Below, in pieces: positions 1 through 8,958 of a stretch of DNA of 35,265 nt. The translations under genes were made by a program, and so were the position numbers. The stretch is taken from assembly GCA_964626885.1 (NCBI GenBank), contig CAZVJA010000031.1:1-35265 (forward strand), written 5' to 3'. The notes beneath the pieces are model-generated. The model was not told where the DNA came from and did no database searches. It saw nothing but the letters and a program-made list of their open reading frames with translations. The stretch is from CAZVJA01 sp964626885 (lineage in GTDB: Bacteria; Planctomycetota; Planctomycetia; Planctomycetales; Planctomycetaceae). Numbering within the stretch: position 1 is the first letter of the stretch; each line of letters starts with the position of its first letter.

Positions 1-630
1 GGCCTGAGCAGCGCAGGTTTTCTGCTCGGTTGCACGGAATGCGAGGCATTCATCGCCCGTGGGCTCGCGATGACATCAGATCAACTCGCGGCATTCGGCG
101 TGAAGGTCGCCCGGTACAGCGGCGCTGAGGTCACGGGTACGGGTGCAACGACGGTGTTTGTCGGAATCCCGGAGATTACAGGTGCCTACGAGCAATGGCT
201 TGGCCTGGCGTCGGACGTTGATGCCGGTAACGACAATGCCACCGACATCGCCTTCGTGCTCCCGTTCTTCATCGGCGACAACCTGGACGACAACGCCCGC
301 GCCCTGTCGAACCTGATTCTGCATGAAGCAGGTCATACCTGGGGACTTCAACACGTCGACGCCGCTGGAGCTGGTGACCTGATGGGACTCTCCTTCGAGG
401 AAAACGGCCTCGCCGCGCTGGCACGATCGGATGCCGAGTTCCTCAATCAGAGCTTTCCCGAACACGATCACCCCGGAGAAAACACGAATACCCAGAACAG
501 CTACGCGACGCTCTCAGCGATCTTCGCCCAGCCATCCCCGGCTCTTTCCGCTGTATCAAGCAACCGCCGCGCGGTCGCCGGCGAGCTATTCGCGAGCAAC
601 CTGGGGACGACATTAAAACGAGTCGCCTGA
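1..630 (+). CDS. Zinc metallopeptidase, matrixin-like, 5' truncated by window edge
   Basis: The frame is open from base 1, so the N-terminus lies outside the window; about 209 residues are present. The core is a metzincin-type zinc site, HEAGHTWGLQH, encoded around 322-354, where two His and the third His of the HExxHxxGxxH signature bind zinc and Glu is the catalytic base. About 12 residues later DLMG could supply the Met-turn that follows this site in matrixins. The upstream segment (TDIAFVLPFF, then an Asp/Asn-rich stretch) resembles the hydrophobic strand before the helix in secreted metallopeptidases. The last 60 residues are Ser/Ala-rich with no recognisable domain. A secreted endopeptidase is the likely role, but no signal peptide can be seen because the start is missing. 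The next gene converges on it. An ATG at 70 exists in frame but is probably internal. Confidence 0.8.
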   Translation, partial: GLSSAGFLLGCTECEAFIARGLAMTSDQLAAFGVKVARYSGAEVTGTGATTVFVGIPEITGAYEQWLGLASDVDAGNDNATDIAFVLPFFIGDNLDDNARALSNLILHEAGHTWGLQHVDAAGAGDLMGLSFEENGLAALARSDAEFLNQSFPEHDHPGENTNTQNSYATLSAIFAQPSPALSAVSSNRRAVAGELFASNLGTTLKRVA

Positions 631-672
631 TCTTGAGAGTAGTGATCCACCACGGCGCGACAACCCGTGTGC

Positions 673-689
673 CACTGGCTCTGCCAGTG
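673..689. repeat. Perfect 7-bp inverted repeat with 3-nt loop (REP-like or terminator)
   Basis: CACTGGC-TCT-GCCAGTG is a perfect palindrome in the 111-bp space between two convergent genes (ends at 630 and 742). No T-tract follows on either strand. It may act as a convergent terminator or be one copy of a dispersed REP-type palindrome. The second reading rests on my impression that similar CACTGGCnnnGCCAGTG palindromes are scattered in planctomycete genomes. Confidence 0.5.
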
Positions 690-741
690 CGAATCTTCCT
701 CGTGAGGACGTGTGCGAGCCGGCGATTTTCCGTGTCCAGGC

Positions 742-2076
742 TTATTGGCCGGTGCGGGCCTGCTCCTGTCCGCGGCGAACGTTCAACGGCAGCGTGATCA
801 GCAGGCCGATCACGAAGAACGACAACAGGCTCAAGATCGCCCAGTGCGGGCTGTCGGTGGCGACGAGCACTGTCGAGAAGACCACCGGCCCCATCACGCT
901 CACCGCACGCCCGGAGAGATTGAAGAATCCGAAAAACTCCGCCGACTTTTCGGGCGGCGTCATCATACCCATCACAGCCCGGCTGACCGATTGCGTCCCT
1001 CCCAGCACCAGCGCCGCCACAGCCGCCATCACCCAGAACTGCCATTTCTTCGTCACAAAGAATGCCATCACCAACAGCAGAATCCAGATAACGAGGCAGC
1101 CGATGAGCGTCGACTTTTGCCCCAGACGGGTTGACAACCAGCCGACCAGCAGTGAACCTGGCAGCGCAATGAACTGAATCATCAGCACGACCTGCGCCAG
1201 CTCGCCGGCTTTCATTTCCAGCACTTCAATCGCAAAGACTGATGACTGGCTGATCATCGTCTGCACCCCCTCGTTGTAAAACAGAAATCCGAGGAGGAAG
1301 AGTGCCAGCACTTTATACGCGCGCACGTGACGAATCGTACCGATCACTTCGCCCACTGCCCGGCGGGCCGCCATACGGAATGGTTCCGGATGACGCGCGG
1401 GTGGTGTCTTGTCACGCACAATGACGAACATCGGCAAGGCGAACAGGAACCACCACGCCCCCATAATCGCCAGTCCGATCCGCTTGATCTGCGCGATGTC
1501 GCCGTTCAGCCCGATTTGCGCTCCGAACTGAAACAGCAGAATGACCATCAGCAACGCCAACCCGCCGCCGACGTAGCCCAGGGCGAAACCCCAGGCCGAG
1601 ACGCGGTCCATTGTCGATTCGTCGGCGATCTCCGGCAAAAAGCCATTGTAGAAACCGAACGACAGTTCGAAGCAGAGACTGGCGGTCAAGAACAACGCGA
1701 GCATGATCCACGGTTGCTCGGGAGAGCTGAAATACATCAGGCAGGAAGCGATCGCTCCCGGAACTGCGGTGCCGATCAACCAGCGGCGTTTGCTCGCGTG
1801 GGCATCGGCCACTGCTCCCAGAATCGGTGAGAGAACCGCCGCCACGAGCATCGTCCCGCCGAGTCCCCAACCCCAGACAATAGTTCCCATCTTTCCGGGG
1901 AACACGTCGTCCTTGATGTAGGAAACCAGAATCGTGATCGCCAATGTCGAATAGGCACTGTTGGCCCAGTCGTACATCGCCCAGGCGAACACCTCGCGGC
2001 GCGTCCCCTTCCCCTTCAGCGACGGGGCGGATGTCTCCTTTATTGCGGCAGCCGGCGGGGATTGACCGTCATCCAT
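742..2076 (-). CDS. MFS transporter, UMF1 / Atg22-like family
   Basis: A 444-residue polytopic membrane protein with about 12 hydrophobic segments. The N-terminal motif FAWAMYDWANSAYST at roughly residues 30-44 is the hallmark of the UMF1/Atg22-like branch of the major facilitator superfamily. The first 25 residues are polar and cytoplasmic. Length agrees with the family (400-500 residues). Members are proton-driven exporters or effluxers of small metabolites (yeast Atg22 exports amino acids from the vacuole), but the substrate cannot be read from the sequence. The start is the ATG at 2076, preceded by a GGAAC that is a weak ribosome-binding site. It lies downstream of thiC on the same strand, separated by a hairpin repeat, so co-transcription is doubtful and no thiamin link is implied. 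The 3' end converges with the peptidase gene. Confidence 0.88.
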   Translation of the reverse strand: MDDGQSPPAAAIKETSAPSLKGKGTRREVFAWAMYDWANSAYSTLAITILVSYIKDDVFPGKMGTIVWGWGLGGTMLVAAVLSPILGAVADAHASKRRWLIGTAVPGAIASCLMYFSSPEQPWIMLALFLTASLCFELSFGFYNGFLPEIADESTMDRVSAWGFALGYVGGGLALLMVILLFQFGAQIGLNGDIAQIKRIGLAIMGAWWFLFALPMFVIVRDKTPPARHPEPFRMAARRAVGEVIGTIRHVRAYKVLALFLLGFLFYNEGVQTMISQSSVFAIEVLEMKAGELAQVVLMIQFIALPGSLLVGWLSTRLGQKSTLIGCLVIWILLLVMAFFVTKKWQFWVMAAVAALVLGGTQSVSRAVMGMMTPPEKSAEFFGFFNLSGRAVSVMGPVVFSTVLVATDSPHWAILSLLSFFVIGLLITLPLNVRRGQEQARTGQ

Positions 2077-2104
2077 GCGAGTTCCGTTCTACGGGCTCTT
2101 TCAT

Positions 2105-2268
2105 TAACCGCAGAGGACGCAGAGAGCACGGAGTTGAGGAAGAAGGAGAGGGGGAAGACAGAGGACCGAAGAAGGCTATCATTCGTGGAATGACTCCTTT
2201 TCCGTTCTCTTTCTTCGATCCTCCGATTGATTCTTCTCTGCGCACTCCGCGAACTCTGCGGTAGAAAC
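2105..2268. repeat. Imperfect long hairpin, MITE/REP-like, with ACCGCAGAG termini
   Basis: The two ends are inverted copies: the left arm begins ACCGCAGAGGACGCAGAGAG at about 2107, and the reverse complement of the right arm begins ACCGCAGAGTTCGCGGAGTG at 2265. Complementarity continues imperfectly inward through purine-rich GAAGAAGGAGAG (left) against GAAGAAAGAGAA (right). The whole fills the space between the transporter and thiC, contains no credible gene, and would fold as an RNA hairpin of about 160 nt. GC-rich GCAGAGnnCGCnGAG runs like this recur in intergenic DNA of many environmental bacteria and are often mis-called as proteins (general knowledge, not checked here). Possible roles are a non-autonomous mobile element or a terminator/stabiliser of the thiC message. 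Confidence 0.7.
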
Positions 2269-2287
2269 ATTACCTATACGAGTATCG

Positions 2288-4123
2288 CTAACGGCTCGGC
2301 CGGACGTTCAATCCGGCATCGAGCGTCACGAGTGGGAGCGTCGCATCCTGCATTCGCTGTGCATTCGCGTCGTCGACATAGTCGCTGTGGCAGGAGGCCT
2401 TGCCGGCGTCGGCACCCATGCCTTTTCTCGTCTTCGAGGCCAATTGGTGAATTTCCCCCGGGCTGAGGACTCCGCGTTTCTCCAGTATCTCGCGTTGTTC
2501 CGGAGTCAAAGCAGCCGAGACGCGCGCCTTGTCCCACGAGTAATCCGTCTCCTTCCCCGACGCGAACTCGACGATTTCCTTCGAGATCCGGACGCTGCAC
2601 CAGTCATGTCCGCACATCGCGCAGAAATCGGTATCGACGTCGAGATCCTCGTCGTGATACGCGCGGGCGGTATCGGGATCGAAGCTCAACTCGAAATGCT
2701 TTTCCCAGTTGAGCGCGGCCCGGGCTTTCGTCAATTCGTCGTCCCTGTCGCGCGTGCCGGGAATGCCGAGCGCCACGTCGGCCGCGTGCGCGGCGATCTT
2801 GTAGGCGATGCAGCCTTGCTTGACGTCGTCCTTCTTCGGCAGGCCCAGATGTTCTTTCGGTGTGACGTAGCAGAGCATGCTCGCCCCGTGATACGCCGCC
2901 GCCGTCGCGCCGATACAACTGGTGATGTGGTCGTAGCCGGGGAAAATATCGGTCACGAGCGGACCGAGCACGTAGAACGGCGCGCCGTGACAAAGTCGGC
3001 GCTGGAGCTTCATGTTGTATTCGATCTGATCGAACGGCACATGTCCCGGCCCTTCGATCATCACTTGCACTCCTTTTCGCCAAGCGCGTTCCGTCAACTC
3101 GCCGAGCGTTTCCAGTTCGGCCAGCTGCGCGCGATCGGTGGCATCCGCAAGTCCGCCGGGGCGGAGACCGTCGCCGATGGAAAAGCTGACGTCGTGCCGG
3201 CGCATCAGATCACAGATGTCGTCCCACAAGTCGTACATTGGATTCTGACGGTTGTGGTGGATCATCCACTTCGCGAGTAAGGAGCCGCCGCGGCTGACAA
3301 TCCCGATCAATCGCTTGCGGACGAACTGCAAATGCTCGAACAGAACCCCCGCGTGGATCGTGAAGTAATCGACCCCTTGACGTGCCTGATGTTCGAGCGA
3401 TTCAAGAATTGTTTCGCGATCGAGATCTTCGAGCCGGCGACCGATGATCATCGAGTAGATCGGCACCGTTCCGATCGGCACGGTGCTGTTTTGAATGATC
3501 GCCTCGCGGCATTCATCGAGATCTCCCCCGGTGGAGAGATCCATGACCGTGTCGGCTCCCCACTTTTCCGCCCAGCGGAGCTTGAGAATTTCTTCGTCGG
3601 TGCCTGAGGAGACAGGAGAGGCTCCCATGTTCGCGTTGATTTTCGTCAACGAAGCCCGGCCGATACACATCGGGTCGAGCTGATACTTGAGATGTGTCTT
3701 ATTGGCGGGAATGATCATCCGCCCGGCGGCGACTTCGTCGCGGATCTGCTCCGCGGTCAAATGCGGTTCGCGTTCGGCGACTCGCTGCATCTCGGGAGTG
3801 ATGATGCCGAGCCGGGCCGATTCGAGCTGCGTGATCGGCTCAAAACCTTCGGGCGCAATCCACGCCTCGGGGGTTTCATAATTCGATTCGTATCCGTCCC
3901 GGAGTCTCCAATCGGGAGGCATGAAGTCCCAGGCGGTCTTCTCCGAAGGAGCGGGCATGCCGGGAGTATCGGGCGAGGCAAACGTGTAGCAGCCGTTCTT
4001 CCCCGGCACGATCTTCGCCGGAAGGGCAAAGCTGCCGGGAGTGGTTCCCGTGCCGGTAGTTGACGGATTCCCTCCCACTTCCGGCAAACGGTACGACTCG
4101 GTGCCGGCTTCCTGATGTGTCAT
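2288..4123 (-). CDS. thiC: Phosphomethylpyrimidine synthase ThiC
   Basis: 611 residues, the full length of bacterial ThiC. This radical-SAM enzyme converts aminoimidazole ribotide to hydroxymethylpyrimidine phosphate, the pyrimidine half of thiamin. The C-terminal iron-sulfur motif is present as CAMCGHDWC (Cys501, Cys504, Cys509), followed by SVRISKEI. Other family-typical blocks are IIPANKTHLK, GTVPIY, DYFTIHAGV, SRGGS, EGPGHVPFDQIEYNM and YVTPKEHLGLP. The N-terminal 45 residues are variable and Thr/Gly/Pro-rich. The start ATG at 4123 is preceded by GGAAGAGATCC, a reasonable ribosome-binding site. The gene stands alone here, with no other thi gene nearby. No TPP riboswitch consensus (CTGAGA or the GGATAATGCCAGCG arm) was found in 4124-4388, although thiC is the classic TPP-riboswitch target. 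Confidence 0.97.
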   Translation of the reverse strand: MTHQEAGTESYRLPEVGGNPSTTGTGTTPGSFALPAKIVPGKNGCYTFASPDTPGMPAPSEKTAWDFMPPDWRLRDGYESNYETPEAWIAPEGFEPITQLESARLGIITPEMQRVAEREPHLTAEQIRDEVAAGRMIIPANKTHLKYQLDPMCIGRASLTKINANMGASPVSSGTDEEILKLRWAEKWGADTVMDLSTGGDLDECREAIIQNSTVPIGTVPIYSMIIGRRLEDLDRETILESLEHQARQGVDYFTIHAGVLFEHLQFVRKRLIGIVSRGGSLLAKWMIHHNRQNPMYDLWDDICDLMRRHDVSFSIGDGLRPGGLADATDRAQLAELETLGELTERAWRKGVQVMIEGPGHVPFDQIEYNMKLQRRLCHGAPFYVLGPLVTDIFPGYDHITSCIGATAAAYHGASMLCYVTPKEHLGLPKKDDVKQGCIAYKIAAHAADVALGIPGTRDRDDELTKARAALNWEKHFELSFDPDTARAYHDEDLDVDTDFCAMCGHDWCSVRISKEIVEFASGKETDYSWDKARVSAALTPEQREILEKRGVLSPGEIHQLASKTRKGMGADAGKASCHSDYVDDANAQRMQDATLPLVTLDAGLNVRPSR

Positions 4124-4388
4124 GGATCTCTTCCTTCAAACGGCACGCAGCCGCCACAAATGACTCGACGTTGCAGACCGACGGCGACTGAGCGACTTCA
4201 GACGAACGGACGAACTGTATCGTATCCGACGCGCGCCGAATTGCAACGCGGCGTGAGAGCAGGAACGCGTCGTCGGCTGGTAACCACCCATTTCGCCGCA
4301 ACGCTGTGACTGTCGGCCGCAAATCGATAAAATGCCCTCGCCTCGTCGGTGCCAAGTATGACTCGCGAGAGGATTCAGAGGAAATCAG

Positions 4389-5372
4389 ATGACATACGAC
4401 GTTCTGGGAGTGGGCAACGCCCTGGTCGATATTCAGGCTCAGGTTTCAGACGATGTGCTGGAGCGGCTGAAGTTCCCCAAGGGAATCATGACCCTGGTTG
4501 ATGAAGCGACGCAACAGCGCGTCCTCTCGGAGCTGGACGGCCTCTCCATTCATCGCTGCGCCGGCGGTTCGGCCGCGAACACCGTCATCGGCGTGGCGGA
4601 CCTCGGCGGCAATGCCGCATACGTGGGAAAAGTCAGCGACGATCCGCTCGGCCGGTTCTGTCTCGATGACATGCGAAAGATGAAGGTGACAATCGAAGTT
4701 CCTCCGGCCAAAGGTTCGACCGGCACCTGCGTGGTGCTCATCACCAATGACGCTCAGCGGACCATGCTCACCAATCTCGGCGTCTCGGCCACTCTCACGG
4801 CCGACGACATTGTCGAGGAAGAGATTCGCAAAGCCCGCTACGTCTATGTGGAAGGGTATCTGTTCGCCGGCCCCGGGACGCGTGCGGCCGCACTGCGTGC
4901 CATCGAACTGGCGAAGAAGAACAATGTCAAGGTGGCATTCACCGTCTCCGATCCGTTTCTGATTCACGACCATCGCGACGAGTTCTGGCGGTTGATCGAG
5001 GGGCCGATCGACCTGCTCTTCTGCAATCTGGAAGAGGCCCGCAGCCTGACGGGGAAGCATGACGCGATCGAATGTGCCCGGCTAATTCATAAGCACGCCG
5101 AGAACGTCGCTCTCACGCTCGGGGCGAATGGCTCGATCCTGATGCACGACGGGCAGGTCATTCCGATTGAAGGGGTTCCCGTCAAGGCGATCGATACCAC
5201 CGGCGCCGGCGACATGTACGCGGCCGGTTTGCTCTACGGCATCACCTGCGGCATGACCTGGCAGCAGGCGGGACACGTCGCGTCCCATGCCGCGGCGAGA
5301 ATTGTCGAACAGCTGGGAGCCAGGCTGAAACGCCGCTTCACGCCGGAGGAGATTGAAGCGCTGTTGAGTTAA
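4389..5372 (+). CDS. PfkB-family carbohydrate kinase, adenosine-kinase-like
   Basis: 327 residues, typical of the ribokinase/PfkB fold. The N-terminal GVGNALVDI (residues 7-15) is the PfkB family entry strand in the adenosine-kinase branch; GGSAANTVIGVADLGG is the substrate-binding Gly-rich block. The C-terminal signature DTTGAGD (residues 269-275) supplies the anion hole and catalytic base Asp275. It should phosphorylate a nucleoside or sugar hydroxyl with ATP in the cytosol. Adenosine-kinase-type is favoured by N-terminal resemblance, but fructokinase or another sugar kinase cannot be excluded. The ATG at 4389 follows AGAGGAA about 7 nt upstream, a good ribosome-binding site. It is divergent from thiC (265-bp shared intergenic region, no obvious operator) and convergent with the kinase gene downstream. 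Confidence 0.9.
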   Translation: MTYDVLGVGNALVDIQAQVSDDVLERLKFPKGIMTLVDEATQQRVLSELDGLSIHRCAGGSAANTVIGVADLGGNAAYVGKVSDDPLGRFCLDDMRKMKVTIEVPPAKGSTGTCVVLITNDAQRTMLTNLGVSATLTADDIVEEEIRKARYVYVEGYLFAGPGTRAAALRAIELAKKNNVKVAFTVSDPFLIHDHRDEFWRLIEGPIDLLFCNLEEARSLTGKHDAIECARLIHKHAENVALTLGANGSILMHDGQVIPIEGVPVKAIDTTGAGDMYAAGLLYGITCGMTWQQAGHVASHAAARIVEQLGARLKRRFTPEEIEALLS

Positions 5373-5440
5373 ACGACCAACGCGCTTCATGCCGTCGGAA
5401 CGGAAGCTCTGTGGATCGGCCGCAAGCGTTCCTCACCGTC

Positions 5441-8251
5441 TCAGCGAGGTTGCGCGTTGCGCGGAAGGCGTGTGAGGTCGGCTCCCACGTCACTCCCGTC
5501 GGTCGCACCGGAGACCGCCAGGCTGCCGCGCGCAAGCGACAGGTCACCCACGGAAATCTCCGCCGCGTTGCTGCGGAGCGTTTCGGACCAGGGGCGACGC
5601 CACACGATGCCTCCGTTGTTGGCTCCCGAGTCTGCATCATTGATCGCTCGTTTCCAGTCTTCAAACCGGAGCGCGCTCTCGGCGCCCATCACCTGCTGCG
5701 AAGCAATCAGCCAGAAGGTCTCGTAACGATCGTAGAAGTTGTGATCTCCCTCCCAACGGAGCAGATGGCGGAAATCTTCCGGGCTGGTATTACCGGTCAT
5801 TGAGATCAGCGGCTGTGGAGCTCCCGCGGCGAAGATGTTGTTGCGCGCCACGACATTCACCGGAAGCAGAAAGCGGGGCAATTTGTCCGAATCCATGCGG
5901 AGCAGCCCCGTCCCGAGCAGGCAGGTGACATGTTCCAGATTGAGCATCAGCTCCGCGTCTTCCAACGGTGCATCCTCGCCGCCGAATTCGGAAATCAGGC
6001 TACCGGTCAGAGCCAGGGCGGATCGCTGAATGTCGACCGAGCAGGGAGAATTGTCGCGCGAAATGATCAGATCGCAACCGCCGGCGACGAAGCTTTCGAC
6101 CGTACGAAACTCAAACAGTGGCTGCACTCCCGCAGCCCCCTTTTTCACCATGTTCATTTTGTTAGCGGCACGATTCGTCCCGGAAATAATCTCGACGACC
6201 GCGGCCGCACGCCCCCCCTGGTTCGGCACCGCGATGTGCACCCCTTCAAGCCGGACGCGCGCGGCATCGATCAGCGACAGGCACGCCCAGCGATCCGTGT
6301 TAATAAGATCTTGGACGACGACCTCGAAATCCAGATTCACGAGGTCCAGCGAGCCGTTGCTGACTGTCATCATTCGAGTGTCGTAGTCGAACGGAGGAAT
6401 CTCGCGCGGCGCGAACCGCACGAGCGGGCGAAAGCCACGCGCGGCCCGCATCGTAATCTTCTTCCCAGTGATGCGCAGCGGCTTGTCGTACGAGCCCCGC
6501 CAACCGTTGTAACGGAGTTCAATAATAGCCCCGTCTTTGGCATCGGCCGCGGCGGACTCGAGCGTGGCGTACGCTTTTGGAACTCCCTCCTCGGTCACGA
6601 TGGAAATCAACGGAGGGGGTGCGGCAACAACTTCCGGATTCTGCGTGGTGTTCGAGCCGACAACCCGAGTGTCGTTTCTGCTGACCTTTGGCCGCTCCGC
6701 CTCGATCGGTTTGCGGCGGTTTGCAGCCACTGCAGCCGACCCACCGCTACCAGGTGCGGTTCCGGATGCGGTTTTTCCCGGCGATCCGGTATTTACCGAC
6801 AAGGGATGTTGACTCGCTGGCGGTACGACGGAAGGAATCTCGTCAAAGGCTTTTACCGCGACATTGGTACCGTCGGGCGAGGCCACGCCGCTGGCATCGA
6901 GGGCGCCGCTATTTTTTGCATCGCTAGACTTCGTGTTCGCCGCTTCACGACCGGTCGAGTCAGCGCTGCCGTTATTCGTTGCGGGGGGAGTGTCGTTCGT
7001 GGCGGACTTCCCAGCTGCGACTTGCGTATTCTGGCGTCCTGTGCCGGGGGGGAATTGCGAGATGATCGCGACAATCAGCAGCAAGATGGAAGCCGTCACC
7101 ACAACGCCGAGATTCCGTTCCCAGAACCGTTCCCGTGAAGGTTTCGGCGCGGTCCAGACGAGCCCCTCGGGATTCGTGCCGCGCAGTCCGTATGACGCCG
7201 CCACGGGGAGCAGATCACGGATGAGTTCGTCCGGATCGGAATATCGATCGCGCGGATCGCTCGCCATCATTTTGCGCGTGATTTCCGAGAGCCGGTCGGA
7301 CACGCGCGGGTTCTTCTCCGACGGATTGGGCGTTCCCTTGCCGTGATGGTCCAGCAGTTTTTGCAGCACGGTTCCTTCCGGGTAGGGCGGCTCGCCGGTG
7401 AGCATGTGGTACAGCGTGCAGCCCAGGGAATAAATATCGCTGCGGACGTCGACATTTCGCGGATCTTTGGCCTGCTCGGGGGAGATGTAATCGAACGTGC
7501 CGAGGGTGGTTCCCGCGACTGTCAGCTCGCCGACCGACTCCGTCTGCTGCTTTTTGGCCAATCCCAGATCGACCAGCTTGGCCCGCCCCTTGGGAGTGAT
7601 AATGATATTGGAAGGTTTGATATCGCGATGCACGACCCCCGCGGCGGACGTATGATTCAGCGCGGTGGCGATCTGCAGCGTGAAATTGACCGCTTCAGCG
7701 GGATCGAGCGAACCCCGTTCGCGGATCATGTCGCGGACGTTCTGCCCGGTGACGAACTCGTGGGCAATGAAGTGCAGCCCCTGCTCTTCGCCGACGTAGA
7801 ACACGCGGGCAATGTTGTCATGATCGAGACGGGCCGCGGCACGCGCCTCATTTTGAAACCGCTGCACGGCCGCGACATCGCGCGATAAGCCCGGCGATAA
7901 CACTTTGAGCGCCACCACCCGCTGCAGACGCTCATCGATGGCGCGGAACACCGCCCCCATCCCCCCGGTGCCAATCGCTTCCTGAATCACGAAATGCTCG
8001 AGCCGACAACCGGCCGGACTCGGAAGTTGACCATCCGTTTCCACGGCCGACTGCGCCGGAAAGAGGCGGTTCCACAAACCCGAGCCCGTCGGTGCGGGCG
8101 GAAACACCAGCGAAGACCCACCCAAACCGCGGCGCTCCGGATTGATGACGGTCGCGCCGCCGTCGGGCGATAACGGCCCGCCGACGAACGGATAGGACGC
8201 CGTCACCTGCTGAACGCTCGAGGACTGTTCGGAATCTGGAGTCTGGCTCAT
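5441..8251 (-). CDS. Membrane Ser/Thr protein kinase with extracytoplasmic beta-helix-like region
   Basis: 936 residues from the ATG at 8251; an in-frame GTG at 8278 would add nine residues but lacks a ribosome-binding site, whereas the ATG has GGAG just upstream. Residues 1-85 are a polar linker. Residues about 87-345 form a Hanks-type kinase: Gly loop IGTGGMGAVF, Lys116 in VALKV, catalytic loop HRDIKPSN with Asp210, DLG in place of DFG at 228, and the APE-equivalent SPEQA. A transmembrane helix follows at about 381-399, then a 150-residue Ser/Thr/Ala/Gly-rich linker, then roughly 350 residues with repeating short beta-strand pattern (LDLVNLDFEV, VRLEGVHIAV, NVVARNNIF) that looks like a right-handed parallel beta-helix. 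A kinase inside and a beta-helix outside suggests a receptor sensing a wall or polysaccharide ligand (inference). The beta-helix call is by pattern only. Confidence 0.9.
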   Translation of the reverse strand: MSQTPDSEQSSSVQQVTASYPFVGGPLSPDGGATVINPERRGLGGSSLVFPPAPTGSGLWNRLFPAQSAVETDGQLPSPAGCRLEHFVIQEAIGTGGMGAVFRAIDERLQRVVALKVLSPGLSRDVAAVQRFQNEARAAARLDHDNIARVFYVGEEQGLHFIAHEFVTGQNVRDMIRERGSLDPAEAVNFTLQIATALNHTSAAGVVHRDIKPSNIIITPKGRAKLVDLGLAKKQQTESVGELTVAGTTLGTFDYISPEQAKDPRNVDVRSDIYSLGCTLYHMLTGEPPYPEGTVLQKLLDHHGKGTPNPSEKNPRVSDRLSEITRKMMASDPRDRYSDPDELIRDLLPVAASYGLRGTNPEGLVWTAPKPSRERFWERNLGVVVTASILLLIVAIISQFPPGTGRQNTQVAAGKSATNDTPPATNNGSADSTGREAANTKSSDAKNSGALDASGVASPDGTNVAVKAFDEIPSVVPPASQHPLSVNTGSPGKTASGTAPGSGGSAAVAANRRKPIEAERPKVSRNDTRVVGSNTTQNPEVVAAPPPLISIVTEEGVPKAYATLESAAADAKDGAIIELRYNGWRGSYDKPLRITGKKITMRAARGFRPLVRFAPREIPPFDYDTRMMTVSNGSLDLVNLDFEVVVQDLINTDRWACLSLIDAARVRLEGVHIAVPNQGGRAAAVVEIISGTNRAANKMNMVKKGAAGVQPLFEFRTVESFVAGGCDLIISRDNSPCSVDIQRSALALTGSLISEFGGEDAPLEDAELMLNLEHVTCLLGTGLLRMDSDKLPRFLLPVNVVARNNIFAAGAPQPLISMTGNTSPEDFRHLLRWEGDHNFYDRYETFWLIASQQVMGAESALRFEDWKRAINDADSGANNGGIVWRRPWSETLRSNAAEISVGDLSLARGSLAVSGATDGSDVGADLTRLPRNAQPR

Positions 8252-8509
8252 GGCTCCGCCATACCGGAATTCAAACACAACAAATCAGGGTGATCCTCTC
8301 TCGGCGATCTCTTCAACATGGTCCAGCCCCGCGCGCGGCCAGTCGGCGCGCGGCACCATCACCGCAAACCGAGCCCGTCGCGCGAACGCGTACTTCATGT
8401 CGATTCGAGCCTCCCTGCCTCATCCATCGTGTCCTCTAGAATCGAGGACGTATGATACTGACCGAGTTTCGTGAAATGAAAATCACAGAAATGAGAAATC
8501 GGAGCTGGT

Positions 8510-8863
8510 CTATCCTTCCGTCAGAATGCGCGAAACCGATTCATCAATCGCCCGGCAATACTCCCCCAAGCGGATGAAAACTTCGTCCGTGAAGGCTTCA
8601 CTCTCAAGGAGTCGATGCGCCTGCGTTCGAACCGTGATGTCTTCCAACACGTTCAGACCAGGGGGCTCGCCATGAATCGGGCGCAACAGCCGCGCGAGCT
8701 CATGCGTCTTCGGCAAGAAACCCTGATCGAGATGTTCGAGCAACTCGCGCGTAATTCGCTCCGCGTCGACGAACATTTCCCGCAGCGTCAAATGCCCGAT
8801 GGGCCGTTCCAACGTCGTGTCCCCCCTCTGCCTGACCGTATGATGTATTAGACACACTGCCAC
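8510..8863 (-). CDS. Small hypothetical alpha-helical protein
   Basis: 117 codons if begun at the GTG at 8863; an in-frame ATG at 8776 (MFVDAERITREL) would give 88 residues, and neither has a good ribosome-binding site. Codon choice is similar to that of neighbouring real genes, and the protein is rich in amphipathic helix pattern (ITRELLEHLDQGF, ELARLLRPI, EVFIRLGEYCRAIDESVSRIL). No signal peptide, membrane segment or known motif was recognised. It is divergently placed against the metallophosphoesterase gene, about 95 bp away. It may be planctomycete-specific; function unknown. Confidence 0.55.
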   Translation of the reverse strand: MAVCLIHHTVRQRGDTTLERPIGHLTLREMFVDAERITRELLEHLDQGFLPKTHELARLLRPIHGEPPGLNVLEDITVRTQAHRLLESEAFTDEVFIRLGEYCRAIDESVSRILTEG

Positions 8864-8958
8864 CGGCGATGGTCAAGGTGCAGTTTCCTGATGCGTTGTC
8901 CGAATATGACTTACGGCTTGAATTTCGACATGATTTTCGCGAAAAAATCACGAAACGC

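Noticed and set aside
4124..4388. TPP riboswitch ahead of thiC
   Set aside because: No CTGAGA or GGATAATGCCAGCG-type arm on the minus strand and no suitable hairpin.
8869..8958. 30-codon N-terminal extension of the metallophosphoesterase
   Set aside because: The fold starts directly at MKILLLADIH; the extension has no family features.
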